Source: Chara braunii (taxonomy: Eukaryota > Streptophyta > Charophyceae > Charales > Characeae). Taken from it: 40,303 nt of DNA. The notes under the pieces are model-generated. The model was not told where the DNA came from and ran no database searches. It saw nothing but the letters and a program-made list of their open reading frames with translations. How positions within the stretch are numbered: the stretch's first letter is position 1; each line of letters opens with the position of its first letter. The stretch covers positions 1,582,467-1,622,769 of the forward strand of contig BFEA01000360.1 of the NCBI GenBank assembly GCA_003427395.1. The letters run 5' to 3'. Shown here piece after piece: positions 10,278 to 21,460 of the stretch. The translations under genes and the position numbers were made by a program.

Positions 10278-12289
10278 GACGGCTGCCTACCGTTGTCCCT
10301 GGTGGAACGACATCCGGGTATGCAATTGTGAGAACTAGGCATAAAAGGAGAGGCTTTCTTTGGATGTACATCGTCGATTGCCTGATGCTCTGGCCATCGT
10401 TGGGAACGTCTTAAGGTTGTGGTCTAAAGTGTTAGGTGTTGATTATAAGCGTATGCGTGCTTTGCTTGAGGGAGGAAATGCTAAGTTGTACGCCTACGTA
10501 CTTGAACGAGTGCAGCAGCTGTTTCAGGGAGCACTTTGCTATCCTGAGTATTCTTAAGTAACTGGGCGATACGTGGCACGTATGATGCGGCCTAGGTTGA
10601 GTTGGGGCAGTAACAGCATTGCTGGGTATGCCCCCTATAGAGGCAAGTTTTATTTATGACCGTCCAAGTCACAAGGCTAGTTGATTTATTATGCGAGTAT
10701 TGAGCTAAGTCTGCCTTGGGAAGTAGAGGTGTTAAGTTGAGGCGTCCTCCCCTGGTCGGTAGAGCCTCGCTTTGGAAGAAACTTTTGGTATGTAAGCGAC
10801 GCGGATGAGGGGATGACTGGTGAGAGCGGAATTAGAGGTAGTTAACTGCCAAAGTCGTCCCATGGGCACAGATTAAGTTGTGGTATGAGGGGTACTGCGG
10901 TGAGTACCGAGCCTAGACCCCTAATGGTATCAGTTGGCGGTAAGGTGAGTCATCTAGGGAATTGTCTAGGCATGATTATCGGTGGAGTTTGGGAGGTAGG
11001 GGCTATTGGGTTAATGGTGTGACCGATCCGAAGAGAGACCTATATTTAAGTATTCGCGATATATGGGTATTTGTTTTTACGATGGTTTCTATTGGGCTAT
11101 CTGAGTATGTGTGCGTTCACTCCACTTTTTGTTCTGGTGTTTGATCAATGGTGTATATATGGAATTGGCTTCCAAAGAGGACACAGACTTGCATGAAACC
11201 CACGTCTGGCATGGGACCAGGGGTGAATGGGGTGACTTACTTCTGTGGAAGGTGGTTCTTCCGAGAAGGAGTTAGTCGGCGCGTATAATTTGTCCTTAGT
11301 GGAAGTGCATTCTTGAGTTGTTACTCCCTCGATGAGGCTTAAGGAAGCGGTTATTAGTCTCGAAACTGATAGTGAGACCCATGCCGGAACTATGTTCCTG
11401 GTCCATTAGTGGGGTGTTGCTGTCTTTCCTGTAATGGGAGAGTAACTACATTATCTGCTGAGAGAGGAGGAAAGAGCTTGCTACATCACTTAGGCTGTGA
11501 TGGCCGGGTGGAACAACTACTGCTTAGTGAGAGCGGTTCGGGAGTAGCGATCCAGGTTCGCCTCCCATTAAGCAGGGCCATCATAATTGTAAGGGTGCGG
11601 ACTCGCTATCCGTTGTCCTGACAGGTATGAATGGGGCTGACCATCTGACCATGATTAGGTTCAGTGAGGTGCAAGCGCTGAAATCAGAGAGGGTTGTGGT
11701 GAGGCTTGATCTTTAGAGCGGGGCTCAGGAGTCAAGATGTTATCTCAAGAAGATTACACCGCCCCTCTGCACTATATGCTTCGCTTAAGAAACGAAGGGG
11801 GTGACAATTGTATCATGCTAATTACTCATTGTCAGTCTTATCCTGTCTTGTATAAACTAAGATACGTTTTGAGAGTTATCTTGTTATATGGCTGGCAGTT
11901 GGGTTGGCTTCATGTTGTTATGTATAAAGCATGTCGTGCTCTTCAGTTACAACCCCAGCAAATAAGTTGNGNCTACTATGTTGTGATCGTGGTTACGAGT
12001 ATACCCNAGTTACTNTGGGTTGTACTGTATTTTGGATTCATGTTTGGGGTACCTGNCTATATGNNGTGTATATTGTNTTTTTCCTGGGTGGTAAAAGTGA
12101 TATCTGATTAATGTCTGAGTTATGACTCGATGGTTTTATTGACGGGTATTTGGTGTTCTATTTCCGATGGGTATTCGTGAAAAATGACTCTCTTCGGTAT
12201 AGTCGGTTGTTTCGGATAAGGCTTCTACGAGCGTGTGTGATGAGTATCGGGATAATCTTAGCAGGGTATTATTGGCATCTGGTACTTAA

Positions 12290-12355
12290 GTAATATACCA
12301 TTCCTTATGAGTAGAAGTTGGTATCTGCGAAAATGTTATTACCATGGTATATTAC
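12290..12355. other. 12-bp perfect inverted repeat
   Basis: GTAATATACCAT (12290-12301) and ATGGTATATTAC (12344-12355) are exact reverse complements separated by 42 bases. They could form a hairpin or be traces of a small insertion. No wider inverted terminal structure was found. Confidence 0.45.
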
Positions 12356-12600
12356 CAGAAAATTTTTCCCTAAGCTGGGTGGTCGCAAACGCTGGGAACG
12401 AATGATTTTAGGGAAAGATGATATGAGGGTAAGGATTTAGAGATAAGATGGTACAGTATGATTGCCAATATGATAACGGAAGGCGCATGCTGGACGTTTT
12501 CCTGTGATAGGCAGAACCCAGACCGGAGCAAGGGCAACTCAGGATGTCTTATGCGAAGGAAGATCCCAGTGTGATGCTGCACGTCAAGGGGGAAGATCAC

Positions 12601-13218
12601 TTAAGATTTCTTCGCCGAGGCGAGTCAGGCGGGGAGAGTACATCTCTTCCTGGTGGGGCGCACCGATAGACAAGGGTATCTTTGCCTGGATTGAGTACGG
12701 CTTTGATGATGGTCTGGACTGTGCGATCGTAAGTGTGACTTCGTATGCGTCTTCGTCGTCTTGGACCTCACCTGAGATTGAGTTGGCGCTTGGGCATGGG
12801 AGCCTGTTTGGCGAGACCTTTGAGGGTGGCTGAGGAAGCTGCAGCAAAGTGGACGAATGACAGGGCCCAGGAAGGAGAGGAGCAGGTGGAGGCCCGTGTA
12901 GAGGTCAAGCACGCCAAAGAGTTTGCACTTCCCTCGACCCCATTGTGAGTTGTCCTGCCAGAGTTCTTGATAGAGGCATATTTCGGGGGACAGACGAGGG
13001 TGGAAGCCGCTGCAGAGGCTGCCGTGAAGGTGCGAGAGTGGGGATATGAAAGGTACACGTGCGAGTTGATAAATGGGTTGTACCTGGACCGAAATTTCTT
13101 GCCCCATAGCCAGGAACTTAGGAACCTGGCCAATGTAGTGGATGCTTATGCAAGTTTGCACGACCCAAATGAAGGAGTTGTAGACTGGGAAGAGGTTCAT
13201 GCCGCAGTTGGCCAATAG
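12601..13218 (+). pseudogene. Possible decayed coding fragment, unknown family
   Basis: Two frames in succession read like protein. The first, about 12601-12780, contains Trp, Tyr and acidic residues in a balanced mix (for example IDKGIFAWIEYGFDDGLD). The second, about 12800-13218, is rich in Ala, Glu and Val, with one in-frame stop at 12946-12948. It ends after segments such as EWGYERYTCELINGLYLDRNF and DWEEVHAAVG. A frameshift near 12780 would join them. I recognise no domain. It could be a broken gag-like gene or a captured host fragment, since the giant element otherwise lacks coding sequence. An antisense frame of 225 codons overlaps it, so the coding strand is not certain. Confidence 0.3.
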
Positions 13219-13928
13219 GGAGCGTCCATGTATTCTGCTAGGGTGGGTTTCCCGTAAACAATGTGCACATAGGTGAAGGTGAGGGCTAGGGTGGCAGGCC
13301 AACCAGTTGTATGGACCGAGCCCCTACGTGTTAGTCGGCAAGGTGCATCAAGGTAGGTTGCATGGATGAGTTGTGAAGAAGACGGGTTTGGGTGAGAAGG
13401 GCCTGGAAGTTTGAGGAGGCTGCAGAGATAAGCAAGGAAACCCCATTTGAATAGATACGACGTGCGAAAGGAATGGGGGGTTTCATAATAATGGTCCGGT
13501 AAGACGACCCGGATGGTGGGCCAAAGGGACCCCAATAGAATAGTTGTGTGGGGGGAGGGTATGTTAGGTCTGCCTCGGATCGTTTTATCGATATGTCTCT
13601 GGTGACTAAGGCGGGGAGATGAGTTTAAATAAGGGTCTGGCTCCCGAGACCTATTTGGTTGGGAGAAGAAGAGACGAGGCCTACACCCTGTTTCAGGTCC
13701 GGATAGTTGTATATATGAGAAAGATCTGAGGGGCTTGAGGGGAAGCCTTGATGTGGGAGAAGGTAGACCCCCTAGCCTAGAGGGGCACCGCGTGAGACTT
13801 GTGTATATATGATGGATTATAGGAGGCTCCAGAGTGGAGTTGGGCAAATGCCTTTCAAGAGCTTCTGCGACTAGTTGAAGGTAGAATAGCAAGAGCATGG
13901 CCAAAGAATTGAAACGAGCCTCACGCAT
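13197..13928 (-). CDS. 243-codon open frame, unknown, weak candidate
   Basis: This is the longest uninterrupted frame in the interior of the giant element. The product would be rich in Pro, Ser, Leu and His, with no signal peptide, membrane helix or catalytic motif that I recognise. It runs against the orientation of the element. Only one copy exists in the window, so conservation cannot be tested here. Such composition often comes from the antisense of purine-rich DNA, and the + strand here is purine-rich. I list it for completeness only. Confidence 0.15.
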   Translation of the reverse strand: MREARFNSLAMLLLFYLQLVAEALERHLPNSTLEPPIIHHIYTSLTRCPSRLGGLPSPTSRLPLKPLRSFSYIQLSGPETGCRPRLFFSQPNRSREPDPYLNSSPRLSHQRHIDKTIRGRPNIPSPHTTILLGSLWPTIRVVLPDHYYETPHSFRTSYLFKWGFLAYLCSLLKLPGPSHPNPSSSQLIHATYLDAPCRLTRRGSVHTTGWPATLALTFTYVHIVYGKPTLAEYMDAPYWPTAA

Positions 13929-14882
13929 GCATGGATTGTTGAAGGCGAATATGGATGGGGATACGGCTCAGAGTGCCCGCTTGGGTGCGTTGGGAGATCA
14001 GGCAAGGATGCGGCCTAGTAAAAAGGACTGACTTGAGTTTGATCGAGATCCTTGACTCCTTTTGGACCGACGTTTTAGAAACATTGCCCTAGGGTCCGGG
14101 ACAGGAAGGAAGGACTATGTCTTGAAGGTTATTTTTTCTCATAGCCATACTACCCTGAGCCACAAGGGCATGTGTATCCATGCATTTGGGTATGGAATGA
14201 GCGTGGAATCTCGGTAGACTGGGACTTAAGTTTTAAGTAAGCAAGGACAATAGGTACAGCGTTTTGATTCCAGACCAAATTTTGGCCTCGAGCGAGTGAG
14301 ACATGGGGGGGGGCTTAGTCTTACTTTGTTCAAGATTTGGATATGTTTTGGGTTACTTGGACCCCTCTGATCCGAGGGATATGATTACACCCTAACCAGG
14401 ACTGTGTTAGTATTAGTCTTTGTTAGGGAGGGCGCGACTTTCGTTGTGTGATGCGGGTACCTGGTTGAGTTGAGATTGTTCAGCTCTGGGCATGCATATG
14501 TGGTTTGAGGCCATTTGGGTCGCGTTTGAGTTGGGGTACTATGCCCCTGTACATATATTGAGTTGAGAGGTTTTCTCGGAGGCTATTCCTTGTATATGAC
14601 GATCACTATGACTCTCGCATGTGGGGTTTTATCCTGATGTATGATGGTTTTGTGTGAGAGATGTGTGAGATACATCTCATGTATATTGGATTGTGGGGAT
14701 TTTATGAGAATGAATAGATGTGAACTGTCTACTCTTCGGTATACTCGCGCAGCCTGCCTACAAGCAGGACAGGGTCGAGTATAAGAAAAGGGAGTGCAGT
14801 CTGTTATTGTGAAAGTGCGAGAACCCTAAGGGATTTTGCGAGTCTCTGAGACTCGAATACTTACCATGCCGGATATTTTACG

Positions 14883-14996
14883 GGTGAGTTGCGAAGAGGG
14901 CCCATAAGCAGGTCCCTCAGTTTGAGTTGTTTCGTGGTTGAGTTGTGGAGGGGGCCCATGAGTAGGCCTCTCAGTTTGAGTTGTTTTATGGGTGAG
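14883..14996. repeat. 54-bp tandem repeat, two units
   Basis: The block GGGCCCATAAGCAGG recurs 54 bp later as GGGCCCATGAGTAGG, each followed by CCTCAGTTTGAGTTGTTT. The length is 18 codons, so the minus strand gives a short repeated peptide, but no gene is supported. The following 150 bases contain many unresolved positions. Confidence 0.7.
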
Positions 14997-16995
14997 ACCC
15001 CTNCAAATTAAGGAAGNTGGTAATGTTGTTATGGGAAGANTCATCGTCAAAAAGGAAGGTGTTTTAAAAAGGGGTCGTGTGATAGNTCATNCTAGAAAGA
15101 NAGGGATGGCTNGGAGACCTANTGAGAGAGACCTCCTTNGTATGAGAGGGGGGTTAATAGATTAAGGGCATGGTAAGCACTGCTTGAGTTGATAAAGCCT
15201 GACGAGGGGAACCAGAATTACAGACTGGATCATTGGTAGAACTGAGAAGGTCGCAAGTCAGTGCATTAAGATGTCGTGGGATGTGTGGTCTGCTGTCTCT
15301 GATCAAGTCAGTAGGCCACGGCCTTGTGTGAGCCTAGCGGTGAATCTGTTTGTGATCGTGAAAAGGGGCCATGCTTTCTATGTTGGAGGCCTCGAACCTG
15401 AGTCTGTCGGCTAATCGGATTGGTTCCTTTCTCGTCAGCATTTGGAGTGCGGATGAATTTATAGCTTCTCATTTGGCGAAGCGATGGGGACGTCGCTTAA
15501 TATGGTCCGGTAAGCTGTCGGTGCGAATACCCTTACAAGGGTATCCGCCCTGGTTTTTGCAAGTGGCAGAAAACAACTTTGGTTTAAAAGTTAAGTATCC
15601 TGCGCGAGGCGCGGGTGCGTCTGTGGTCAGGGCTGACCGGATGGTTGACTAGGATAAAGAGTGTGTGGGCGGGCGGATTTTTGAGGCGCGCGTGATTTTT
15701 ATTTCTTGATGACTAAAGAGGCGGCGTGATCGCCGACCGGAATTTCTTTTCTGCTTAAATTAGGATTAAATAAATTTTGTCTTGTGTTTGGGGCGTCTTC
15801 CTGTGACTTGTGCGTACGTGCGGAAGACGACATCGAGCGGCGACGGCGCGAGAGTATTAGGATAGCCAGAAGAGTCCGACGGGGTTATTCCCCTTGGTTT
15901 ACTGTTGGCGGCGTCAGAGCGGTACCAGCCTTTCCTTTTTTCTCGTTCGCCATATTCTGACGATTGAAGGGTTCTAGATTTTTTTTTTTTTTTTTTTGTC
16001 ATATTATTTTTAATTTTCATGCGACAGCATTCTTTGGCTCAGACGCGATGCCGGATCTAGGGGGCGGTCGCGGGGGCCAAGGGCTCGAGCACGGTCCGCT
16101 TTTTATCGGACGTACCGCCCACTAGCCGCGAGTTGTTGCGGGAGGTTTGAGTGTGCGCGTGCCCATTGGGACGTGAAAGGGTGGCGGGACATGCATCGGG
16201 GCGGGCCGCGGACTGCAAGGGCCAGCCGCACGAAGCCCTTTCCCCACTACGGTCTCCAGCGCTCTCCTTTGAGTACCGCTGTTGCCGCCGAGGGCCGTAC
16301 CGGAGCTGGTTATCAAGGCCCACGCTCTGAGCTAGGCCTTAGAGCGGGCCGCACGCTCAATTCCCGGCCAACCGTATGAGTAGAGGTCTGGCCGTTGGGA
16401 GCCCGAGGGGGCGATGAGTACCGAGCAGTGCACGGCAGAGGGACAGTGCGCTATGGGCCACGATCGACATTGGAGGCAGCAACGAGGGACCGAGCAAGGC
16501 GCTGTGGCAACACGAGAGACGGATGAACCTGGCCCAGTACTTCGCTGGGTGCTTGCGGGATCGGGACGGCCACGGCATACCGACGTGCCAATTGTCTGTC
16601 GGGCCAGAGTATAGGGGCGGAGGGCTACTGCGCCGAAGTAGTTCAGTCCTCCGCATTCCCTTCAGGACAGTCGGGCATGAAGACAGCGCGGCTACTTGCT
16701 TTAGGCTGGCAAGGAGGACGAGCGGAGCGGACAGAAGGCCGATCGTAGTGGTAGAAGGGGGGGTGGCGAATGAACCGGGACGCAAAGGTGCGCCGGGTGC
16801 ATTCGGAACGGAGAAGGTGNGCTNGCNAGGGGAACAAGCCGGGTGGTCGAGGAGACAGGGGCGGAGGGTGAAGGTAGCAGGTAGATGAAAGAAGGGAGTG
16901 AACCCGGACTTAAAAGCGCGCCGGGTGCATACGAGGAAAGGAACGGGCTATGTCGAGAGTGAGTGTACGAGGGAGGAGGGTAGAAAAANTGAGAT

Positions 16996-17563
16996 CCCGC
17001 CCNATCCTTGATGNAATCGGGTGGGGGAGGGGGCGAATTTGNGATTTTTANCCCGGGCGACNGCNATGGTAAGGTTAGATTAGAGGGAAAGTTAGTGGGA
17101 ATAGAGGTCAATAGAGAAGTAGCTGCGCGGGCTATGGCGGGAGAGGTAGTGGGAGAAAAAGAAGAAGGCGTTGCGTACTCAGTAGTGGACGGATTTCGTC
17201 GGGGGAGGAGTCGAGCTCGGGGTTTTAGCCCCGGGCTAACTCGAATCTGAAGTCAGAATTAGTAAAAAGTTAGTATAATAGGAGCTGTTAGAAAACCTAT
17301 GTGCGCGGACGATGGCGGAAGGGAAGTAAGAATGAAAGGGAAGGAGTTCGTTTTCGCCCGTTCCTCATCGGAATCGGGCGAGGTAGAGGTCGAGATGGTT
17401 TTTTTTTGGCAGGGCGAGTTTGATGGTGTTGTTAGTTTGGTTGATTAGTTAGTAGAATTAGAGTTAGTAAGGAAAGGACATGCGTGGGAGATGGCGGAAA
17501 GCGGCTATGTCGGGGGGAAGAATTAGAGGGAACCCACCCGATTCCTTATGAAATCGGGTGGGT
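16996..17563 (+). repeat. Diverged LTR modules, second copy
   Basis: This matches the module array at 4776-5322. The perfect 12-bp stem is kept (17532-17543 with 17552-17563). A 20-bp stretch before it, around GTCGGGGGGAAGAATTAGAG, is absent from the left LTR. Several bases near 16990-17065 are unresolved. Confidence 0.68.
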
Positions 17564-17766
17564 GAAGGGGCTAGGATAAGATTCTAGAGCCTTGCGAGTT
17601 AGTTAGTGGGGTTAGATTTAGGAATGGAGTGTTAGTTTCCGGGAGACGAGAAAACCGGATGCGTGGAGGTGATAAAAGGAGGCAGCAGGAATGGACCTGG
17701 CCATGTTCTAGTGGAAGATTCATTCGATTTTGCGCATCCTATCATTAGAAGTAGTGAGGCGAGTTG

Positions 17767-17872
17767 NNNNNNNNNNNNNNNNNNNNNNNNNNNNNNNNNN
17801 NNNNNNNNNNNNNNNNNNNNNNNNNNNNNNNNNNNNNNNNNNNNNNNNNNNNNNNNNNNNNNNNNNNNNNNN
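17767..17872. other. Sequence gap of 106 unresolved bases
   Basis: A run of N replaces most of the GA microsatellite of the right LTR; about 46 bp of GA repeats remain to 17918. The true length is unknown. Confidence 0.98.
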
Positions 17873-17922
<50 letters not shown>

Positions 17923-18246
17923 CCCGACTGCGGTTTTCTCCGAGGATCTCTTTCCATTCGTGGTCTTCATTCCGGGGACTGTGAGCGGACCCAGTGCAGC
18001 AGGCGGCCAGGTGCGCCTACGAATCAGGGGCGATAGCGGAAGTGTGGGAGGCGAGTCGAGAGGGAGCGTACCTGAACGACATTAGGCGGGAGATTCCTAT
18101 GGTTTTGCTCATTCGGGCGCAGGGAGTAATGGGGGAATAACTGCAAAGGTTGGAGACTTACCTGTTAGCCGCCCGTACCCTCTCGCCGAGGCACTTGTCC
18201 GGGTGTCGTCCCCGACTGATGTAGTCGCCCCATGAATCGAAGTGAA

Positions 18247-18268
18247 CCTGGTCGTAGAAACGACCAGG
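18247..18268. other. Perfect 9-bp hairpin in the 3' LTR
   Basis: Second copy of the CCTGGTCGT/ACGACCAGG hairpin with AGAA loop, unchanged from 6014-6035. Confidence 0.6.
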
Positions 18269-19495
18269 TGCAGATGCTACCAGGACACAGTAGGGAGGCA
18301 AGTTCGGGAGCGGGGACCTGCCGTTTGTACCAGCGGACCACGGATAGGTTGCGGGTCGGCAACTCACCTATAGGCGATGAAAGACAGGGTATCGGGCAAT
18401 GGACTGAGAGTTGGTAGAGTAGGCGAGCCATGAAGAAATACCTACCTGAGGGCCGGCATCCTGATCGTTGGCAAGCAGGGGAGCGGGAGGGGAGTAGGCC
18501 ACGGGGGCTGAGGACTTCCCTGCTAACTGTGGCTGGGTGGTGCTGGGAGCTGGGCCTGCTGTGGTGACGCTGGTGCGGATTGACTGCTCACACGGACTGG
18601 CGCTATTGCTGTGTGCCGCGGCAGGACTGTTGTTGTTGACTGTGCACAATGGCTGTGGCTGCGTAGTGCGGGGGCATGCTGCTGTGCTGGTAGATGGCGC
18701 TGCGCTTTTTGCTGCTAGCTTTTGCCGGCTGCACAAGTTGCGAATGGGTTGTTGACTGGGTACGAGCAGCCGTTGCTACCGGTTGGTTGTGCATGGACTG
18801 TTGCGGGTTGCTAATGGTAGTGCGCTAAACGCTGCCTCGTACTGCGCGCAAATCTGTTACTACCGCTTGCTGGTGGTTGCCGTATTGCTGCGAATGGAGA
18901 GGTCGTCGAGGTGTTCACTTGGCAAGTTAACGTTGGGGGGTTCGACCAAGCTGTAGCTAGTTGGCCGCCATTGCGGGGCCCTCAGGCGCGTCAAGGAATC
19001 AAGGCCCTCTCACGCGAGTCTGAGCGTACCTCTCTTGGATCTGAGGGACTTAAACCTTCTCCTTCTGCCCTTCTTACTCTAAGTCTTGTCTATTGGCTCT
19101 GAGAGGAAGGCGGTAGGCGGGATTGCAACCCATAATCCGCGCCAAGGCCTCTGTGGGAGGTTCNCCCCACCGATTGCGGGAGCCCTGCCGGGACTCAGGC
19201 GGAGCCCTGGAGGCAGGGAACTGAGTGGTAATTCCCAGACCCCTTCTATAAACCCAGTTATAACCCTCATCTATACTTCTTTCTATGTTTGACTGATTGT
19301 ACTGCATGCATCCTGTACTTTGACTTTGGTTTGACTTTCAGGATCTGATTTCAGATTGAGTAAAGGAAAAGGAATGCGTGCGTAATGGCAGTTCCAGTTT
19401 GTTGATTGCCTGAACGCAGATTGTGAACACAAAGGGGTGCATCTGGGGGAAGGGTGGGTAAAAGGTGGTTTTGCCTGAGGCTGACAGGGTCCTAT

Positions 19496-20315
19496 GGGGT
19501 CAGACCAGTTCCATAAGATTGGACGGCCTGACCGCTGTGTTTACTTATGAATTGCNTAGAGAATCAGACAAGTTCCATAAGATTGGACGGTGTGATTGCT
19601 CTGAATTGTGAGGGTTTGACTAAGGTTGACTTTTTANGGGCCAAACNTGTACCATAAGATTGGAGGGNTTTGGTTGCCATGTTTGATTCGGGTTTTGGTT
19701 TGTTTCTTTTGTNGTTGGTCGAGGAGGTCTGAGCAAGTCCATAAGATTGGACGACTCAGCCCCTTCCTGTTTCNTTCCNAGGGAGTAATTCTCGCTGAGG
19801 GCAGGGCATGTCCATAAGATTGGACGACCTTGGACTCATGCCGCACAAAGTGGATCAGAAAGAAACGAACCTGGCAGAGGACCAGATATGTTCCATAAGA
19901 TTGGACGGTCTGGCCCAATGCCTCGCACATGCNGGAACCCAAAAGATTAAATTTGTCTATATTTTTATCCTATCCTATTTATNAACAGGCTNGCCAGGCA
20001 TGGGTTCCATAAGATTGGACGGTCTGGCTATAGCTTATCATGAAGTGAAGAGAGTATAACTAAGAGTATAATTGAAGGTAAACCTGGCAGGCTGGGCCTT
20101 ATCTAAGATGAACGGCTCAGTCCTATGTCAAATGTTTGAACAATAAGTTAAGAGAGGTATATAAAATCTGGATATTAAAACAGCTCAGGGCGACTAAGCC
20201 TTGTTTCTAAGATGAACGGCTTAGTCATACGCCCAAANGAAGAGAGAAGTGCAACCTGTTCGTGTATACTCAATGGCTGAGTCAGCCAGGTTCCATAAGA
20301 TTGGACGGCTTGACT
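19496..20315 (+). repeat. Constant-loop hairpin array, second copy
   Basis: This repeats the ten hairpins of 7263-8082 at an offset of 12,233, base for base including unresolved positions. Because the two copies may be one collapsed assembly consensus, this copy should not be counted as independent evidence for conservation. Confidence 0.72.
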
Positions 20316-20624
20316 TTATGCTCTATGTAAGCTGGGTGTAAGGGAATAAAGCATTGAGAGGCTACGNACTATTGTTTGCAAAGTTTGACTTGGGATGGCG
20401 AGAGTACTTACCTTTGTGGTTNGGCATTGCATGTGGCTGAGTGAGNCCACTACTTGGTTTGAGTTTCAGGTTGACAGGTAGTTGCTTTAGAGGCTCGCCT
20501 GGTGCTAGAGCGATAGGAGTTAGGTCGATTCCTGCATTTTCTGAGCTAAGTTTTTTTACTTAGATCAATTCTCGCATTTTCTGAGATCTTTTGTTATACT
20601 TGGCTTTGTATAAATTTTGATAAG

Positions 20625-20933
20625 CTACTTTCTCTACGGGAAGCGCTGCCGAAATTTCTGCAAATCCAAGGAGTTAGTCAAATTTTGACTTGTCAAAGTT
20701 CAACTTGTCTAAAGTTATATATGACTTAGTAAAAATCTGAAAAGTCTTCTTTTCTAAAAGGAGTGATGCCCAAATTTTTGTTAATTCAGGGAGTTAGACA
20801 AAATTGGGCCTTGGAAAGTCAGAGACTATTTCTGTTTTCGTATTCGGGCTGATACAAGTTCTGAAAAGGCACTCTTCCTACGGGAAGCGCTGCCGAAATT
20901 TTCTCGATTTAGAGGAGTTAGATTATATTTTGA
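20625..20933. repeat. About 120-bp tandem repeat, second copy
   Basis: Same three units as 8392-8700, identical by eye. Confidence 0.72.
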
Positions 20934-21460
20934 CAGGTGGCGATTCTGGCGATACACCTTGAATAGGGGAGATCCTTTATATTTTGACAGGTGGCGATTC
21001 TGGCGATCCACCCTGAATAGGGGAGATCCTGCCATTAGTCTATCTTTGCTTGGGCATTGGCTTAGGGGTAGACTTTGATTTAGTTGGCAGGTAACTTGGG
21101 TGGGAATGTGCTATGGTTTAGCTTGGGCATTGACCTGTCTTGTGGTACAGACAATTTCTTGGACATTCGATTCAGGACTTGGACTAGGTTCAGCTTGATC
21201 CTACGAGGATCACCTTCTGTTATCACTGATAACAGGTCGGTTGCCGATTCGTCGGTTTACGATTCAACTCCAATTCACTCCCCCATATGCTGTGGTAGAG
21301 CTTGGACATTGACCTGTCTTATGGTACAAACCTTTCTTGGACATTCGATTCAGGACTTGGACTAGGTTCAGCTTGATCCTACGAGGATCACCTTCTGTTA
21401 TCACTGATTACAGGTCGGTTGCCAATTGGTCGGTATACGATTCAACTCCAATTCACTCCT
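20923..21460. repeat. 54-bp and about 179-bp tandem duplications specific to the right LTR
   Basis: First, a 54-bp block with TATTTTGACAGGTGGCGATT is present twice, starting near 20923 and 20977. Then a block of about 179 bp is present twice (about 21119-21297 and 21298-21460), with shared GACATTCGATTCAGGACTTG and CTACGAGGATCACC segments and a few differences. The left LTR has neither duplication. It jumps from GACCTGT to TTATCCGGACTTTATTG but keeps a CCCCCATATG remnant, so it probably lost the block. Confidence 0.75.

Larger units (their letters stand above)
10278..15515 (+). other. Internal region of the giant element, no gag or pol recognised
   Basis: These 5.2 kb contain no reverse transcriptase, protease, RNase H, integrase or zinc-knuckle motif that I can find in any frame. 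Small open frames such as 10360-10557, 11409-11621 and 11737-12111 (the last hydrophobic and containing several unresolved bases) show no family signature. The better candidates are listed separately. No polypurine tract is seen immediately before 15516; the nearest purine run is GAAAAGGGG near 15359. Packaging, if it occurred, would have depended on proteins from another element. Confidence 0.6.
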
